64,000 nucleotides of DNA from Brevibacterium sp. XM4083 (GTDB taxonomy: Bacteria > Actinomycetota > Actinomycetes > Actinomycetales > Brevibacteriaceae). Where the stretch lies: positions 62,001-126,000 of the forward strand of contig NZ_VFYR02000004.1 of NCBI RefSeq assembly GCF_006489205.2, written 5' to 3'. Numbering within the stretch: the first letter of the stretch is position 1; each line of letters opens with the position of its first letter. The notes beneath the pieces were generated by a model. The model was given only the letters and a program-made list of their open reading frames with translations. It was not told where the DNA came from and ran no database searches. A program made the position numbers and the translations under genes. Positions 31,746-40,315 of this stretch are shown here, piece by piece.

Positions 31746-34670
31746 ATGACGAACGACCCCTCGAGCACCACCAACCCCACCACGAAGAACGACAAGGCGA
31801 GCGGAGGCGGGGCCGGTTCGACGCGCAGGACCGCTGCGACGAAGAGCGCAGGGTCGTCCACCTCGACGAGCACTGCGGCGACGACGAAGTCGTCTGCGGC
31901 GAAGGCGTCGAACTCCACGACGTCGGCGTCGAAGTCGAGTGCCTCGAAGTCAGCGGCGAAGAAGCCTGCGGCGAAGGCAACGGCCTCGACTACGGCGGCG
32001 AAGTCCTCGGCGACGAAGGCGTCGACCTCGAAGGCGTCGGCAGCGAAGAAGCCTGCAGCGAAGGCAGCGGCTTCGAAGTCGACTGCGACCAAGTCCTCGT
32101 CGGCGAAGTCCTCGGCGACCAACGCGTCCGCCTCGAAGACAGCGGCGAAGTCCTCATCGACCGACGCGTCCACCTCGAAGTCGGCGACCAAGTCGTCGAC
32201 CTCGACATCGGCGGCGAAGAAGCCCGCTTCCGCGGCGGCTTCGACCAAGTCGTCGACATCGTCTGCGGCGGCGAAGAACGCGGGATCGGCGAAGACCGAG
32301 CCGGCGAAGACGACCGCCACTACTACGAAGCCCGCAGCGCAGGCTGCGAAGACCGGAGCGACGTCGTCGATGTCGTCGGGTGCGGCGGCGAAGACGACGG
32401 CCGCGAAATCGGCGGCGCGCACGGTCGCGGAGAAGGGCTCAGCGCAGGCGGCTCCCGCGAAGTCGGCCGCACCGAAGGCCGGATCCGCAGCAGCGAAGAC
32501 CTCCACCACCTCGGCGAAGACCTCAGCGGCGAAGTCGCCTGCGGGCGCTGCGAAGTCCTCGGCCTCGGCGAAGACGGCCGCACCCTCCACCGCGTCGAAG
32601 CCGGCTGCCGCTGCAGGGAAGAAGACAGCAGCAGCGACGACAGCGCCCCCGACCCCGGAGAAGAAGCGCGCCGTCAAGGACGGTGTCGCCGTGCCCGGTC
32701 CTCGCTCCGCCGAAGAGCAGAGCGTCGCAGCCGCGACGGCGGCCGCGAACGCCGCTGTTCCTCCGGCTGCCGCGGTGAGCGCCCCGGCGGCCGCAGAGCC
32801 CGCTCTGCCCCCGACCCCCGACGAGCTCGAACTCCCCCCGGCACCTCCCGAACCGGCGCTTGCTGCCGCGGCTGCTGCTCCCGTCGGCGCAGCTCCCGTC
32901 GGTGCTGCCGCCCCGGTTGCACCAGCGGCAACCCCCGCCGCGGCACCTGTCCCTCCGGCCCCCGCAGCAGCGACGGCCCCAGCTGCCGCAACCGCCCCGG
33001 CAGCCGCAATGGCCGCACCGGCTTCGACCACCGCCGCACCGGCCGCAGCTCCCGTCGCCCCGCCGGCGACCCCGGGCACCCCCGCCGCTCCTGCCCCGGC
33101 CGTGCCCGCCGATCCGTCCGCCGGTGATCCCGCCGACGCCGAGGTCCACGTCGGCACCGACGCTGCCTATGCGGGCAAGGAAGCCGACAACGTCCAGCTG
33201 CGTCGCCCGTTGCGCAACATCTCCGAGGTCCGTCACTTCTTCCGCACGAACCAGACGCCGATCTACTTCATCGGCGCCACCCCGTTCAACCTGCTCGGCC
33301 TCGACCGCTGGGTCCGCAACTTCTCCTACATCACGTACTACGACGGCTGGGACGGCGCCCACCCCCGCGTGTTCTCGCCCCGCTACAAGCCGTTCGTCGA
33401 GTTCGAATCCGGTGAGGCCATCAACAACTGGCTGCTGCTCAATGCCGAGGTCCGCGCCCACATGACGCGCAACGTCCCCCACGGCGAGCGCCCCAAGGTC
33501 GCGATGGTCTTCTTCGACGAGGAGACCGAGCGGATCTGCCGCGAGCTCGGCTACGACCTCATCCTCCCCTCGGCGAAGCTGCGCAATCAGCTCGACTCGA
33601 AGATCGAGACGACGAAGCTCGGCAACGAGGCGGGCGCCTACTCGGTGCCCAACGTCCTCACCACGGCCGACACCTATGAGGAGCTGACGAAGGCCTCGGT
33701 CGCCGAGGGACTCGGCACCGACCTCGTCGTCCAGACCCCCTACGGGGATTCGGGCAAGACGACGTTCTTCATCGCCTCCGAGGAGGAATGGGACAAGCAC
33801 AAGGACGACATCATCGGCGAACAGCTCAAGGTGATGAAGCGCATCAACAACACCCCGGTCGCCGTCGAGGCCGTGATCACGAGCAGCGGCGTCGTCGTCG
33901 GCCCGTTCCTCACCGAACTCGCCGGCTTCCCCGAGCTCACCCCGTACAAGGGCGGCTGGTGCGGCAACGAGATGACCCCCGACGTCCTCACCGCCGACCA
34001 GCGCGGCCGGGCCCGCGAACTCGTCCGCCGGATGGGCGAGGGCCTGCGCAAGCGCGGCTACCGCGGGTTCTTCGAGGTCGACGTCCTCGTCGATCTCGAC
34101 ACCAACGACGTCTACCTCGGCGAGCTCAACCCCCGGATCTCCGGCGCCTCGGCGATCACGAACGTCACCGCGGGAGCGTACGCCGACGTGCCGCTCTTCC
34201 TCTTCCACCTCCTCGAGTACCTCGACGTCGAATTCGACCTCGACGTCGATGAGATCAACGAGCGGTGGGAGGAGCTCTCCGGTGCGGACGAGTGGAGCCA
34301 GATGGTCATCAAGGAGACCGCGCCGATCACCGAGTACATCACCCACTCGCCGCTGACCGGACAGTACTACCTCGACCAGTACGGCACCCTCACCTACAAG
34401 CGGGCCGCCCTCGACTGGCACCCGCTCCAGAACGGCAGCGAAGTCTTCTTCCTCCGCATCTACGGAGCCGGCGAATACCGCTGGAAGGGCGCCGACCTCG
34501 GCGTGCTCGTGACGAAGAACCCGCTGCAGGTCGATGCCAACGGCAAGAAGTCGCTGAGCATCCGCGCCAAGCACTTCATCGATTCGATCCGTGCGATGTA
34601 CGCCGGTGTCCCCGTCGCCGCAGAGGATCCTGCGCCGACGATCGGCGGACCCGGGGCCAAGGGCGACTGA
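31746..34670 (+). CDS. ATP-grasp ligase with long Lys/Ala/Ser and Pro/Ala-rich N-terminal region
   Basis: Protein of 974 aa in two very different halves. Residues ~15-290 are a Lys/Ala/Ser/Thr repeat region (AAKKPAAKA, KSSATKAST and similar), histone H1-like and strongly cationic. Residues ~320-470 are Ala/Pro-rich with few charges. Residues ~481-974 are an ordered ATP-grasp enzyme beginning QLRRPLRNISEVRHFF, with TPYGDSGKTTFF as nucleotide/glycine loop, metal ligands in EVDVLVD (Glu777, Asp779) and the signature GELNPRISG (Glu793, Asn795, Arg797). ATP-grasp enzymes usually join a carboxylate to an amine or thiol through an acyl-phosphate; database names such as 'biotin carboxylase' need not be right because no biotin-carboxylase signature is clear. 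TAAGGAG precedes the ATG by 7 nt. A serine hydrolase gene follows after 42 nt. Confidence 0.82.
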   Translation: MTNDPSSTTNPTTKNDKASGGGAGSTRRTAATKSAGSSTSTSTAATTKSSAAKASNSTTSASKSSASKSAAKKPAAKATASTTAAKSSATKASTSKASAAKKPAAKAAASKSTATKSSSAKSSATNASASKTAAKSSSTDASTSKSATKSSTSTSAAKKPASAAASTKSSTSSAAAKNAGSAKTEPAKTTATTTKPAAQAAKTGATSSMSSGAAAKTTAAKSAARTVAEKGSAQAAPAKSAAPKAGSAAAKTSTTSAKTSAAKSPAGAAKSSASAKTAAPSTASKPAAAAGKKTAAATTAPPTPEKKRAVKDGVAVPGPRSAEEQSVAAATAAANAAVPPAAAVSAPAAAEPALPPTPDELELPPAPPEPALAAAAAAPVGAAPVGAAAPVAPAATPAAAPVPPAPAAATAPAAATAPAAAMAAPASTTAAPAAAPVAPPATPGTPAAPAPAVPADPSAGDPADAEVHVGTDAAYAGKEADNVQLRRPLRNISEVRHFFRTNQTPIYFIGATPFNLLGLDRWVRNFSYITYYDGWDGAHPRVFSPRYKPFVEFESGEAINNWLLLNAEVRAHMTRNVPHGERPKVAMVFFDEETERICRELGYDLILPSAKLRNQLDSKIETTKLGNEAGAYSVPNVLTTADTYEELTKASVAEGLGTDLVVQTPYGDSGKTTFFIASEEEWDKHKDDIIGEQLKVMKRINNTPVAVEAVITSSGVVVGPFLTELAGFPELTPYKGGWCGNEMTPDVLTADQRGRARELVRRMGEGLRKRGYRGFFEVDVLVDLDTNDVYLGELNPRISGASAITNVTAGAYADVPLFLFHLLEYLDVEFDLDVDEINERWEELSGADEWSQMVIKETAPITEYITHSPLTGQYYLDQYGTLTYKRAALDWHPLQNGSEVFFLRIYGAGEYRWKGADLGVLVTKNPLQVDANGKKSLSIRAKHFIDSIRAMYAGVPVAAEDPAPTIGGPGAKGD

Positions 34671-34712
34671 TAGTCTCAGTCCGACCCCCAGCACAGATCG
34701 AAGAGGTGAAGT

Positions 34713-35975
34713 GTGTCCGAGACATCATCGGATCCGACCCTGACCGACCCCGCGGAGTTCGTCGACCCCGCATCCGCCGAGGCGGTGGTGCCTGCTGAGG
34801 CAGCCCTGCCCGCCGAGGCGGTCGAGGTCGACCGCGACAACTGGCAGGACGCCGACAAGGTCCACTGGTCCTTCCAGCACGTCGACGAGGTGCTGCCGAC
34901 GACGCCGATCTCCCGCGCGGACGGCCCGGTCGCCGAGTTCGCCGCCGACCTCCAGGACCTCGGCGAGGTCGAGATCCCCGAGACGGAGTTCTCAGAGGCC
35001 CGCACCGTCCGCAGCGTCATCGACGACTCCGACACCGACGGCTGGATGGTCGTCCACCACGGCACCGTGCTGACCGAGGAGTACTTCGGCGGCATGCAGC
35101 CGGAGACCGAACACCTCCTCATGTCGGTGAGCAAGTCGCTCGTCGGCACCGTCGCCGGCGTCCTCGTCGGGGCCGGGGAGATCGACACCGGCAGACTCGT
35201 CACGGACTACGTGCCCGAGCTCGCCGACTCCGGCTATGCGGGGGCGACGGTGCGCGACATCCTCGACATGCGCTCGGGCATCAGGTTCTCCGAGGACTAC
35301 CTCGACCCCGACTCCGAGGTGCGCCAGATCGAGCGGTCCATCGGCTGGTCGGAGACCGACCCCGGCGATGCCAAGGGCATGTACGCCTACCTGCGCACGC
35401 TCGAGGCGAAGTCCGAGCACGGCGGACCGTTCGAGTACCGCTCGTGTGAAACCGACGTCCTCGGCTGGGTGTGCGAGAAGGTCGCCGGGCAGAGTATGCA
35501 GACGCTCATGTCCCGTGTCCTGTGGTCGCGCATCGGCGCCGAACGCGACGCCCTCATCGCCACCGATCAGTTCGGGGTGGGGATGTTCGACGGCGGGATC
35601 AACGCGACCCTGCGCGACCTCGCCCGCTTCGGGTACCTCTACTCGAATCGGGGGCTGTCCCTGACCGGCGAACAGGTGGTGCCGACCTCATGGATCGGCG
35701 ACACCCTGACCGGCAGCGAGGACACCCGGCAGGCGTTCGCCGACAGCCCCGGCGACAACCGCATGCCCGGCGGGATGTATCGGAACCAGTTCTGGTTCCC
35801 CTTCCCCGACTCGCATGCGTTCCTCGCCCTCGGCATCCACGGGCAGATGGTCTACATCAACCCGGGGGCCTCGTTCGTCGGCGTCAAGCTCTCGAGCTGG
35901 GGCCTGCCGCAGGACGCGAAGAAGCTCTTCCCCACGATCCGCGCCTTCGACGCCCTCGCCAAAGCCGTCAACTGA
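34713..35975 (+). CDS. Serine hydrolase, beta-lactamase / 6-aminohexanoate-dimer hydrolase type
   Basis: Protein of 420 aa of the class C beta-lactamase/esterase superfamily. The catalytic triad motifs are S138-V-S-K141, Y242-R-S244 within EYRSCETDVLGWVCEK, and G374-I-H-G377 in place of KTG. The YRSxxTDVLG block is characteristic of nylon-oligomer (6-aminohexanoate-dimer) hydrolase relatives, which cut linear amides or esters rather than beta-lactams. The first ~40 residues are acidic and Ala/Pro-rich, with no signal peptide, so it acts in the cytoplasm. The GTG start at 34713 has GAGGTG upstream. It lies 42 nt behind the ATP-grasp gene on the same strand, so a synthesis/hydrolysis partnership is plausible. 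Confidence 0.85.
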   Translation: MSETSSDPTLTDPAEFVDPASAEAVVPAEAALPAEAVEVDRDNWQDADKVHWSFQHVDEVLPTTPISRADGPVAEFAADLQDLGEVEIPETEFSEARTVRSVIDDSDTDGWMVVHHGTVLTEEYFGGMQPETEHLLMSVSKSLVGTVAGVLVGAGEIDTGRLVTDYVPELADSGYAGATVRDILDMRSGIRFSEDYLDPDSEVRQIERSIGWSETDPGDAKGMYAYLRTLEAKSEHGGPFEYRSCETDVLGWVCEKVAGQSMQTLMSRVLWSRIGAERDALIATDQFGVGMFDGGINATLRDLARFGYLYSNRGLSLTGEQVVPTSWIGDTLTGSEDTRQAFADSPGDNRMPGGMYRNQFWFPFPDSHAFLALGIHGQMVYINPGASFVGVKLSSWGLPQDAKKLFPTIRAFDALAKAVN

Positions 35976-36079
35976 CACCCTGCGCTCTCCCCTCCCATCC
36001 GCGCGCGCTCCGAAGTCATTCACGGGTCACTGAAAGTCACGGGGCCGTAACCGGGCCTGATTTCCACTGGCCGGGACTG

Positions 36080-36107
36080 TAATCTTTGGGCACGTTCCTT
36101 CCCAAAG
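36080..36107 (+). promoter_or_regulatory. -10 box and 5'-UTR hairpin of the LuxR-type gene
   Basis: TAATCT (36080-36085, extended by TG upstream) is a good -10 box. Immediately downstream CTTTGGG (36084-36090) can pair with CCCAAAG (36101-36107). The AAAGGAG that ends this structure has no start codon at working distance. Confidence 0.45.
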
Positions 36108-36197
36108 GAGCTGCAGCGCGCGTTCGCTGCCACCGCGGCCCGACATCCACCGCATCGGATGCCGGGCCGCGGCGCAGAGACAACTGAAGGCACCCAT

Positions 36198-38480
36198 GTG
36201 AATCCCCATTCGACATCCACCCCCTCCCCCGAGCCCGGCGCTTTCGACCTCTTCCTCGGCCCCCGCATCATCGAGGAGAAGCGGTTCGCGTGCCGGGTGG
36301 CCACTGAATTCCCCGACACCGACCTCGCCGCGGCGACGGTCACCTCCCTCTTCGACCTCACCGCCGGTCGGATCCGCATCGCCCGCGACGTCATCGTCGG
36401 CGCCGACCGCGCCCAGGTCGACCTCGACGCCCTCGACTCCGATCGATTCAGCACCCTCCTCGTCCCCCTCGGCGAGGATTCGGAGCTCACCGGCCACCTC
36501 GGCGAGGTCCCTCCCGCCGTGCGCCTCCTCCAGGTGCTCGCCCATGTCAGCGTCATCGACCAGCCGACCGTCGCGCTGGCCCGGCAGGCGATCCCCCGGC
36601 TCGAAGCCGTCGATGCCACCGGTCTGCCGAGCATCGACGAGATGACCTCCCAGCTCGTCTTCGCCGGTCTGCTGCGCATCGACACGGACCGTCCGGGCAC
36701 CTACGCGATGCCCGGCCTCGTCCGCTCCGTGGCCCGCCGCTTCGACCAGACGCCGGCCCCGAGCGGGCTGACGGCTCGGCGGGCGCTCAGCTGCGAGCTC
36801 GAGGAGTCGTTCCGCTCGCTGCTCGACATCGGCACGTTCCGTCTCGAGGCGATCTTCGGTCTCATCGCCGACCTCGAGGCGTGGTCCCTGCTCGCCGAGG
36901 TGTGGGCCGAGCGCGGCTTCAACGTCTTCTACCCCGAGTTCCTCACCGCCGTCCGCGCGATCCTCTCCGCCCCCGCCTCGGCGGCGCGCGGCTCCCTCGT
37001 CCTCGCCGAGGCCCAGAGCGCTGCCCGGGAGATCGCGAACATCTCCACGCGCACCGGGTCGACGGATCCGCGCGAGGTCCTCGCGCTCGTCACCTTCGAC
37101 CGCCTCGACGTGCCGACCCTCGAGCAGGAGCGGGTGCGCCTCGACAACGGCGACTTCACCGCCAACGAGGTGGCCGTGATGACGCTGCGCTCGATGCGCG
37201 ACCGCCGGCAGCAGGGCGACCTCGACGGCGGGGTGCGGGCGGCCGAGGAGGGCAACCAGTACCTCTTCGCCCGACAGTCCCAGGCCGCACCCCTGTCGCG
37301 TCTCTACGATGCGCGTCTGCTCATGGAGCGCGGACTCGATCTCGCGCGGACCGGCGATGTCCGCCGCGGCCAGGACCTCGTCGACCGGGCGGTGACGATC
37401 TCCGAGACGATCCTCCCGTTCGACCCGTACCCGCTCGTGCCGGGGCTCGCGATCGCGGCGCTCGGCCATGTCGCCGCCGGGTTCGGTCCGAAGAGCGAGG
37501 GCTGTCTGCGCCGGTATGACGAGCTGCGGTCGCGGTTCGACTTCCACACGCTGCAGACGGACTTCATCGCCAACACCCCGCGCTTGCACCGGGCTCTCGA
37601 CCAGCTCGACCTCGAGGCCTCGGCGGCGGCGATCGCGATCTCCAAGCGCCTGGCCCCGGACCAGCTGGGGTCGCGGGTGTACCGCTACGGGGAGGTCCTC
37701 CACAACGTCTACTCCGGCACGGCGGGCCTCTATCTCAAGGAGCATTCGCTCGCACCGGAGAACCAGGTGACGAACACCGACCTGCAGATCGTCGGGTCCG
37801 CGTACTCCCTCATGACGATCCTCACCGTCGCCACCGGGGCGCTGCGGGAGGCGCAGGCGCTCGCGGCGCAGGCACCCCTCGTCGACCGCAAGCACGGGCT
37901 CTCCCGGGCTCGGGTCGGCTTCGCGCTCGGACAGTACGACGTCGTCGACTCCTCGACCTCGCATGTGCTCATCACGGGCACCGACCCGAAGAAGAAGGGG
38001 TCGGCGCTCGCGCTGCGGGCGGCGTCGATGCACCGCCGGGGCCGTGAGACGGCGGCGCTGGCCGATGTCGACAACGCCCTCGACTACTGCATCGTCGCGG
38101 GCTCCGTGCTGCCTCTGGCCCTGCTGCCCTCGGACATCAGGGAGGCGTTCGTCCGGGCCACCGCTGCCTCCCGGCAGTGGGATCTCATCGCCGCGACGTT
38201 CGAACTCGTCCCGGTCACCGGCGAGGAGCTGCGTGCCCGTCTGCTCGCGCTGCCGCAGACCTTCTTCGAGGCGCAGGTCGAGAACCGTCTGCTCGATTCG
38301 CAGGAGCTCGATCTGCTCTTCCGGCTCGAGAAGGCGACCCCGCTCGCACGGATCGCCGCCGACCTCTCCCTGGCCGAGGGCACGGTGAAGAACCGTCTCT
38401 CCGCGATCTACCGGAAGCTCGGGGTGCGCAACCGTCGCGACGCCGTCGAATACGGCTACCGCAACGGCTACTTCAGCTGA
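36198..38480 (+). CDS. Large LuxR-family transcriptional regulator without ATPase motif
   Basis: Protein of ~760 aa with a C-terminal LuxR/GerE-type helix-turn-helix (~700-755: LLDSQELDLLFRLEKATPLA, IAADLSLAEGTVKNRLSAIY, RKLGVRNRRDAVEYGYRNGY). The long N-terminal part is helical and resembles the TPR-like region of LAL (MalT-type) regulators, but I find no Walker A GxxGxGK(S/T) motif, so the usual STAND ATPase appears to be absent. It probably senses something through its helical repeats. The GTG start at 36198 has GAAGG upstream; the earlier ATG at 36159 has none. Likely monocistronic, ending in a large bidirectional hairpin. Target genes unknown. Confidence 0.8.
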   Translation: MNPHSTSTPSPEPGAFDLFLGPRIIEEKRFACRVATEFPDTDLAAATVTSLFDLTAGRIRIARDVIVGADRAQVDLDALDSDRFSTLLVPLGEDSELTGHLGEVPPAVRLLQVLAHVSVIDQPTVALARQAIPRLEAVDATGLPSIDEMTSQLVFAGLLRIDTDRPGTYAMPGLVRSVARRFDQTPAPSGLTARRALSCELEESFRSLLDIGTFRLEAIFGLIADLEAWSLLAEVWAERGFNVFYPEFLTAVRAILSAPASAARGSLVLAEAQSAAREIANISTRTGSTDPREVLALVTFDRLDVPTLEQERVRLDNGDFTANEVAVMTLRSMRDRRQQGDLDGGVRAAEEGNQYLFARQSQAAPLSRLYDARLLMERGLDLARTGDVRRGQDLVDRAVTISETILPFDPYPLVPGLAIAALGHVAAGFGPKSEGCLRRYDELRSRFDFHTLQTDFIANTPRLHRALDQLDLEASAAAIAISKRLAPDQLGSRVYRYGEVLHNVYSGTAGLYLKEHSLAPENQVTNTDLQIVGSAYSLMTILTVATGALREAQALAAQAPLVDRKHGLSRARVGFALGQYDVVDSSTSHVLITGTDPKKKGSALALRAASMHRRGRETAALADVDNALDYCIVAGSVLPLALLPSDIREAFVRATAASRQWDLIAATFELVPVTGEELRARLLALPQTFFEAQVENRLLDSQELDLLFRLEKATPLARIAADLSLAEGTVKNRLSAIYRKLGVRNRRDAVEYGYRNGYFS

Positions 38481-38488
38481 CGGCGGGC

Positions 38489-38540
38489 GAACGCGCCTGG
38501 GCCGGTCGGTGTCATGACTCCGACCGGCCCAGGCGCGTTC
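38489..38540. terminator. Very strong bidirectional terminator between luxR-type gene and fprA
   Basis: A perfect 21-bp inverted repeat (arms 38489-38509 and 38520-38540, starting GAACGCGCCTGGGCC) surrounds a 10-nt loop that itself contains GTCATGAC. It sits between the two convergent stop codons, 9 nt from one and 20 nt from the other. Confidence 0.9.
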
Positions 38541-38559
38541 TCGGGTATCCGGGGTGTGC

Positions 38560-39960
38560 TCAGCTCACGGACTGGGCGCGGGCCTCATCGCGGGCTGCGG
38601 CGAGCATGCCCTCACGGGTGGCGATCTTCACCCGCTCACGACCCTCAGCCTCCCCAGCCGCCTTCTCGGCAGCCTCGACCCGGTGGTACCCCTGCCAATC
38701 GACGAAATCCACACCTTTGGATTCGAGGAGATCGACGATCGCCGACTCCTCGGGGAACACCGGCTCCGCCAACACTCCGGCATTCCGGTCCCCGAGGATA
38801 TGGCCGATCGTCTCCAGGGCGTCACCCTTCGTGTGCCCGATCAGACCCACCGGGCCGCGCTTGATCCACCCCGTCGCGTACACACCGGGCACCAGATCAG
38901 CGCCCGCCGCCTCCGCCTGATCCAAGGTGTCGACGACGCGCCCCTCATGGTTGGGGATGACGCCCTTGCGCGGGTCGAACGGCAGCTGCGGCAACGCCGT
39001 ACCCGCATATCCGACAGCACGATAGACGGCATCGAACTCCCAGTCCGTCACCACCCCGGTGCCGCGAACATTGCCCGTCCCATCGAGTTCCTGTCGCTCC
39101 GTCCGCAGACCAGTCACCCGACCCTCGCCGAGGATCTCGACCGGGGCATGAAGGAAGTGCAGATGCAGACGGCGCTTCGCCCCGGTGGGTTCACGCAGCG
39201 TGAAATCCGTCAGAGTCTTCGCGACCTGCTTGACCTGGTTGGACGATTCGATCGCCTCCAGCGAGCCGTCATCGAACTCGAAGTCCTCCGGGTAGACGAT
39301 GATGTCGACATCCGGCACATGCCCGAGCTCACGCAGCTCGAGCGGGGTGAACTTCGCCTGCGCCGGGCCCCTGCGCCCGAAGACATGGACGTCGGTGACC
39401 TTCGAGGACTTCAGACCCTCATACACGTGGTCCGGGATCTCCGTGACATGCATGTCATCGGCCTGCTTCGCCAACACCCTGGCCACATCCAGGGCCACGT
39501 TGCCATTGCCGATGACCGCGACCCGTTCCGCGTCGAGCGGCCAGTCCTGGGCCACATCCGGATGCGAGTCATACCAGTTGACGAAATCCGCCGCACCGAA
39601 CGACCCCTCAAGATCCACACCGGGAATCGTCAACGCCGCATCCGTGATGCACCCCGTGGAGAAGATCACCGCATCGTAGCGATCCGTGAGGTCATCGAGA
39701 GTGATGTCGGTGCCGTAGTCGACGTTCGAGAACAACCGGATGTCACCCCGATCCAGCACCTTGATCAGGGCATTGATGATGCCCTTGATCCGCGGATGAT
39801 CCGGCGCCACCCCGTACCGGACCAGACCGAACGGCGTCGGCAGACGCTCGAAGAGATCAATGCTGACCTCGAAATCACGCTCAGCCTTCGTCAGCAGATC
39901 AGCCGCATAGATTCCGGCAGGACCGGCACCCACAATGGCCACACGGAACGGACGAGTCAT
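38560..39960 (-). CDS. fprA: NADPH-ferredoxin reductase (FprA type)
   Basis: FAD flavoprotein of the adrenodoxin-reductase family, 466 aa, moving electrons from NADPH to ferredoxin. FAD fold RVAIVGAGPAGIYAADLL at residues 6-23, then FGLVRYGVAPDHPRIKG; NADPH-binding AVIGNGNVALDVARVL and HVFGRRGPAQAKF; C-terminal YATGWIKRGPVGLIGHTKGD. GAGGTG lies close before ATG 39960. Last gene of the sulfate-reduction operon, 28 nt after the ferredoxin gene, so it most likely drives Sir by way of FdxA. Confidence 0.95.
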   Translation of the reverse strand: MTRPFRVAIVGAGPAGIYAADLLTKAERDFEVSIDLFERLPTPFGLVRYGVAPDHPRIKGIINALIKVLDRGDIRLFSNVDYGTDITLDDLTDRYDAVIFSTGCITDAALTIPGVDLEGSFGAADFVNWYDSHPDVAQDWPLDAERVAVIGNGNVALDVARVLAKQADDMHVTEIPDHVYEGLKSSKVTDVHVFGRRGPAQAKFTPLELRELGHVPDVDIIVYPEDFEFDDGSLEAIESSNQVKQVAKTLTDFTLREPTGAKRRLHLHFLHAPVEILGEGRVTGLRTERQELDGTGNVRGTGVVTDWEFDAVYRAVGYAGTALPQLPFDPRKGVIPNHEGRVVDTLDQAEAAGADLVPGVYATGWIKRGPVGLIGHTKGDALETIGHILGDRNAGVLAEPVFPEESAIVDLLESKGVDFVDWQGYHRVEAAEKAAGEAEGRERVKIATREGMLAAARDEARAQSVS

Positions 39961-39988
39961 GGTTCACCTCAGGTCTTTCGTTGTCGTT

Positions 39989-40315
39989 TCAGTCGTCGGT
40001 GTCCTGCGGCGGGAGCGCCGCGATGAGGGGATGGTCGAAGCTGCTCGGTCCGAAGCCGGCCGCACCTCCGGGTGAGCCGATGTCGGCGAAGAATTCGACG
40101 TTCGCCGTGTAGTAGGACTCCCATTCCTCGGGGACGTCGTCTTCGTAGTAGATCGCCTCGACGGGGCACACGGGTTCGCAGGCGCCGCAGTCGACGCATT
40201 CGTCGGGTTGGATGTAGAGACTGCGTTCGCCCTCGTAGATGCAGTCGACGGGGCACTCCTCGATGCAGGCCTTGTCCTTCACGTCGACGCAGGGCTGCGC
40301 GATGATGTACGTCAT
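39989..40315 (-). CDS. fdxA: 7Fe ferredoxin
   Basis: Electron carrier of 108 aa with one [3Fe-4S] and one [4Fe-4S] cluster. Cys9, Cys17 and Cys50 fit the 3Fe cluster; Cys21, Cys40, Cys43 and Cys46 fit the 4Fe cluster; Cys25 is the extra free cysteine. This is the Azotobacter FdI pattern shifted by one residue. The C-terminal ~45 residues are the usual FdxA extension (EEWESYYTANVEFF). The start overlaps the cobA stop (ATGA). Confidence 0.97.
   Translation of the reverse strand: MTYIIAQPCVDVKDKACIEECPVDCIYEGERSLYIQPDECVDCGACEPVCPVEAIYYEDDVPEEWESYYTANVEFFADIGSPGGAAGFGPSSFDHPLIAALPPQDTDD

Noticed and set aside
32523-34694. 723-codon minus-strand frame rich in Gly/Arg/Cys opposite the ATP-grasp gene
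   Set aside because: The Gly/Arg/Cys run is the antisense reading of the Ala/Pro/Lys repeats; the plus-strand frame has a proper ribosome site and a complete enzyme.
36027-38033. 668-codon minus-strand frame opposite the LuxR-type gene
   Set aside because: Composition typical of an antisense shadow; the plus strand encodes a clear HTH protein.
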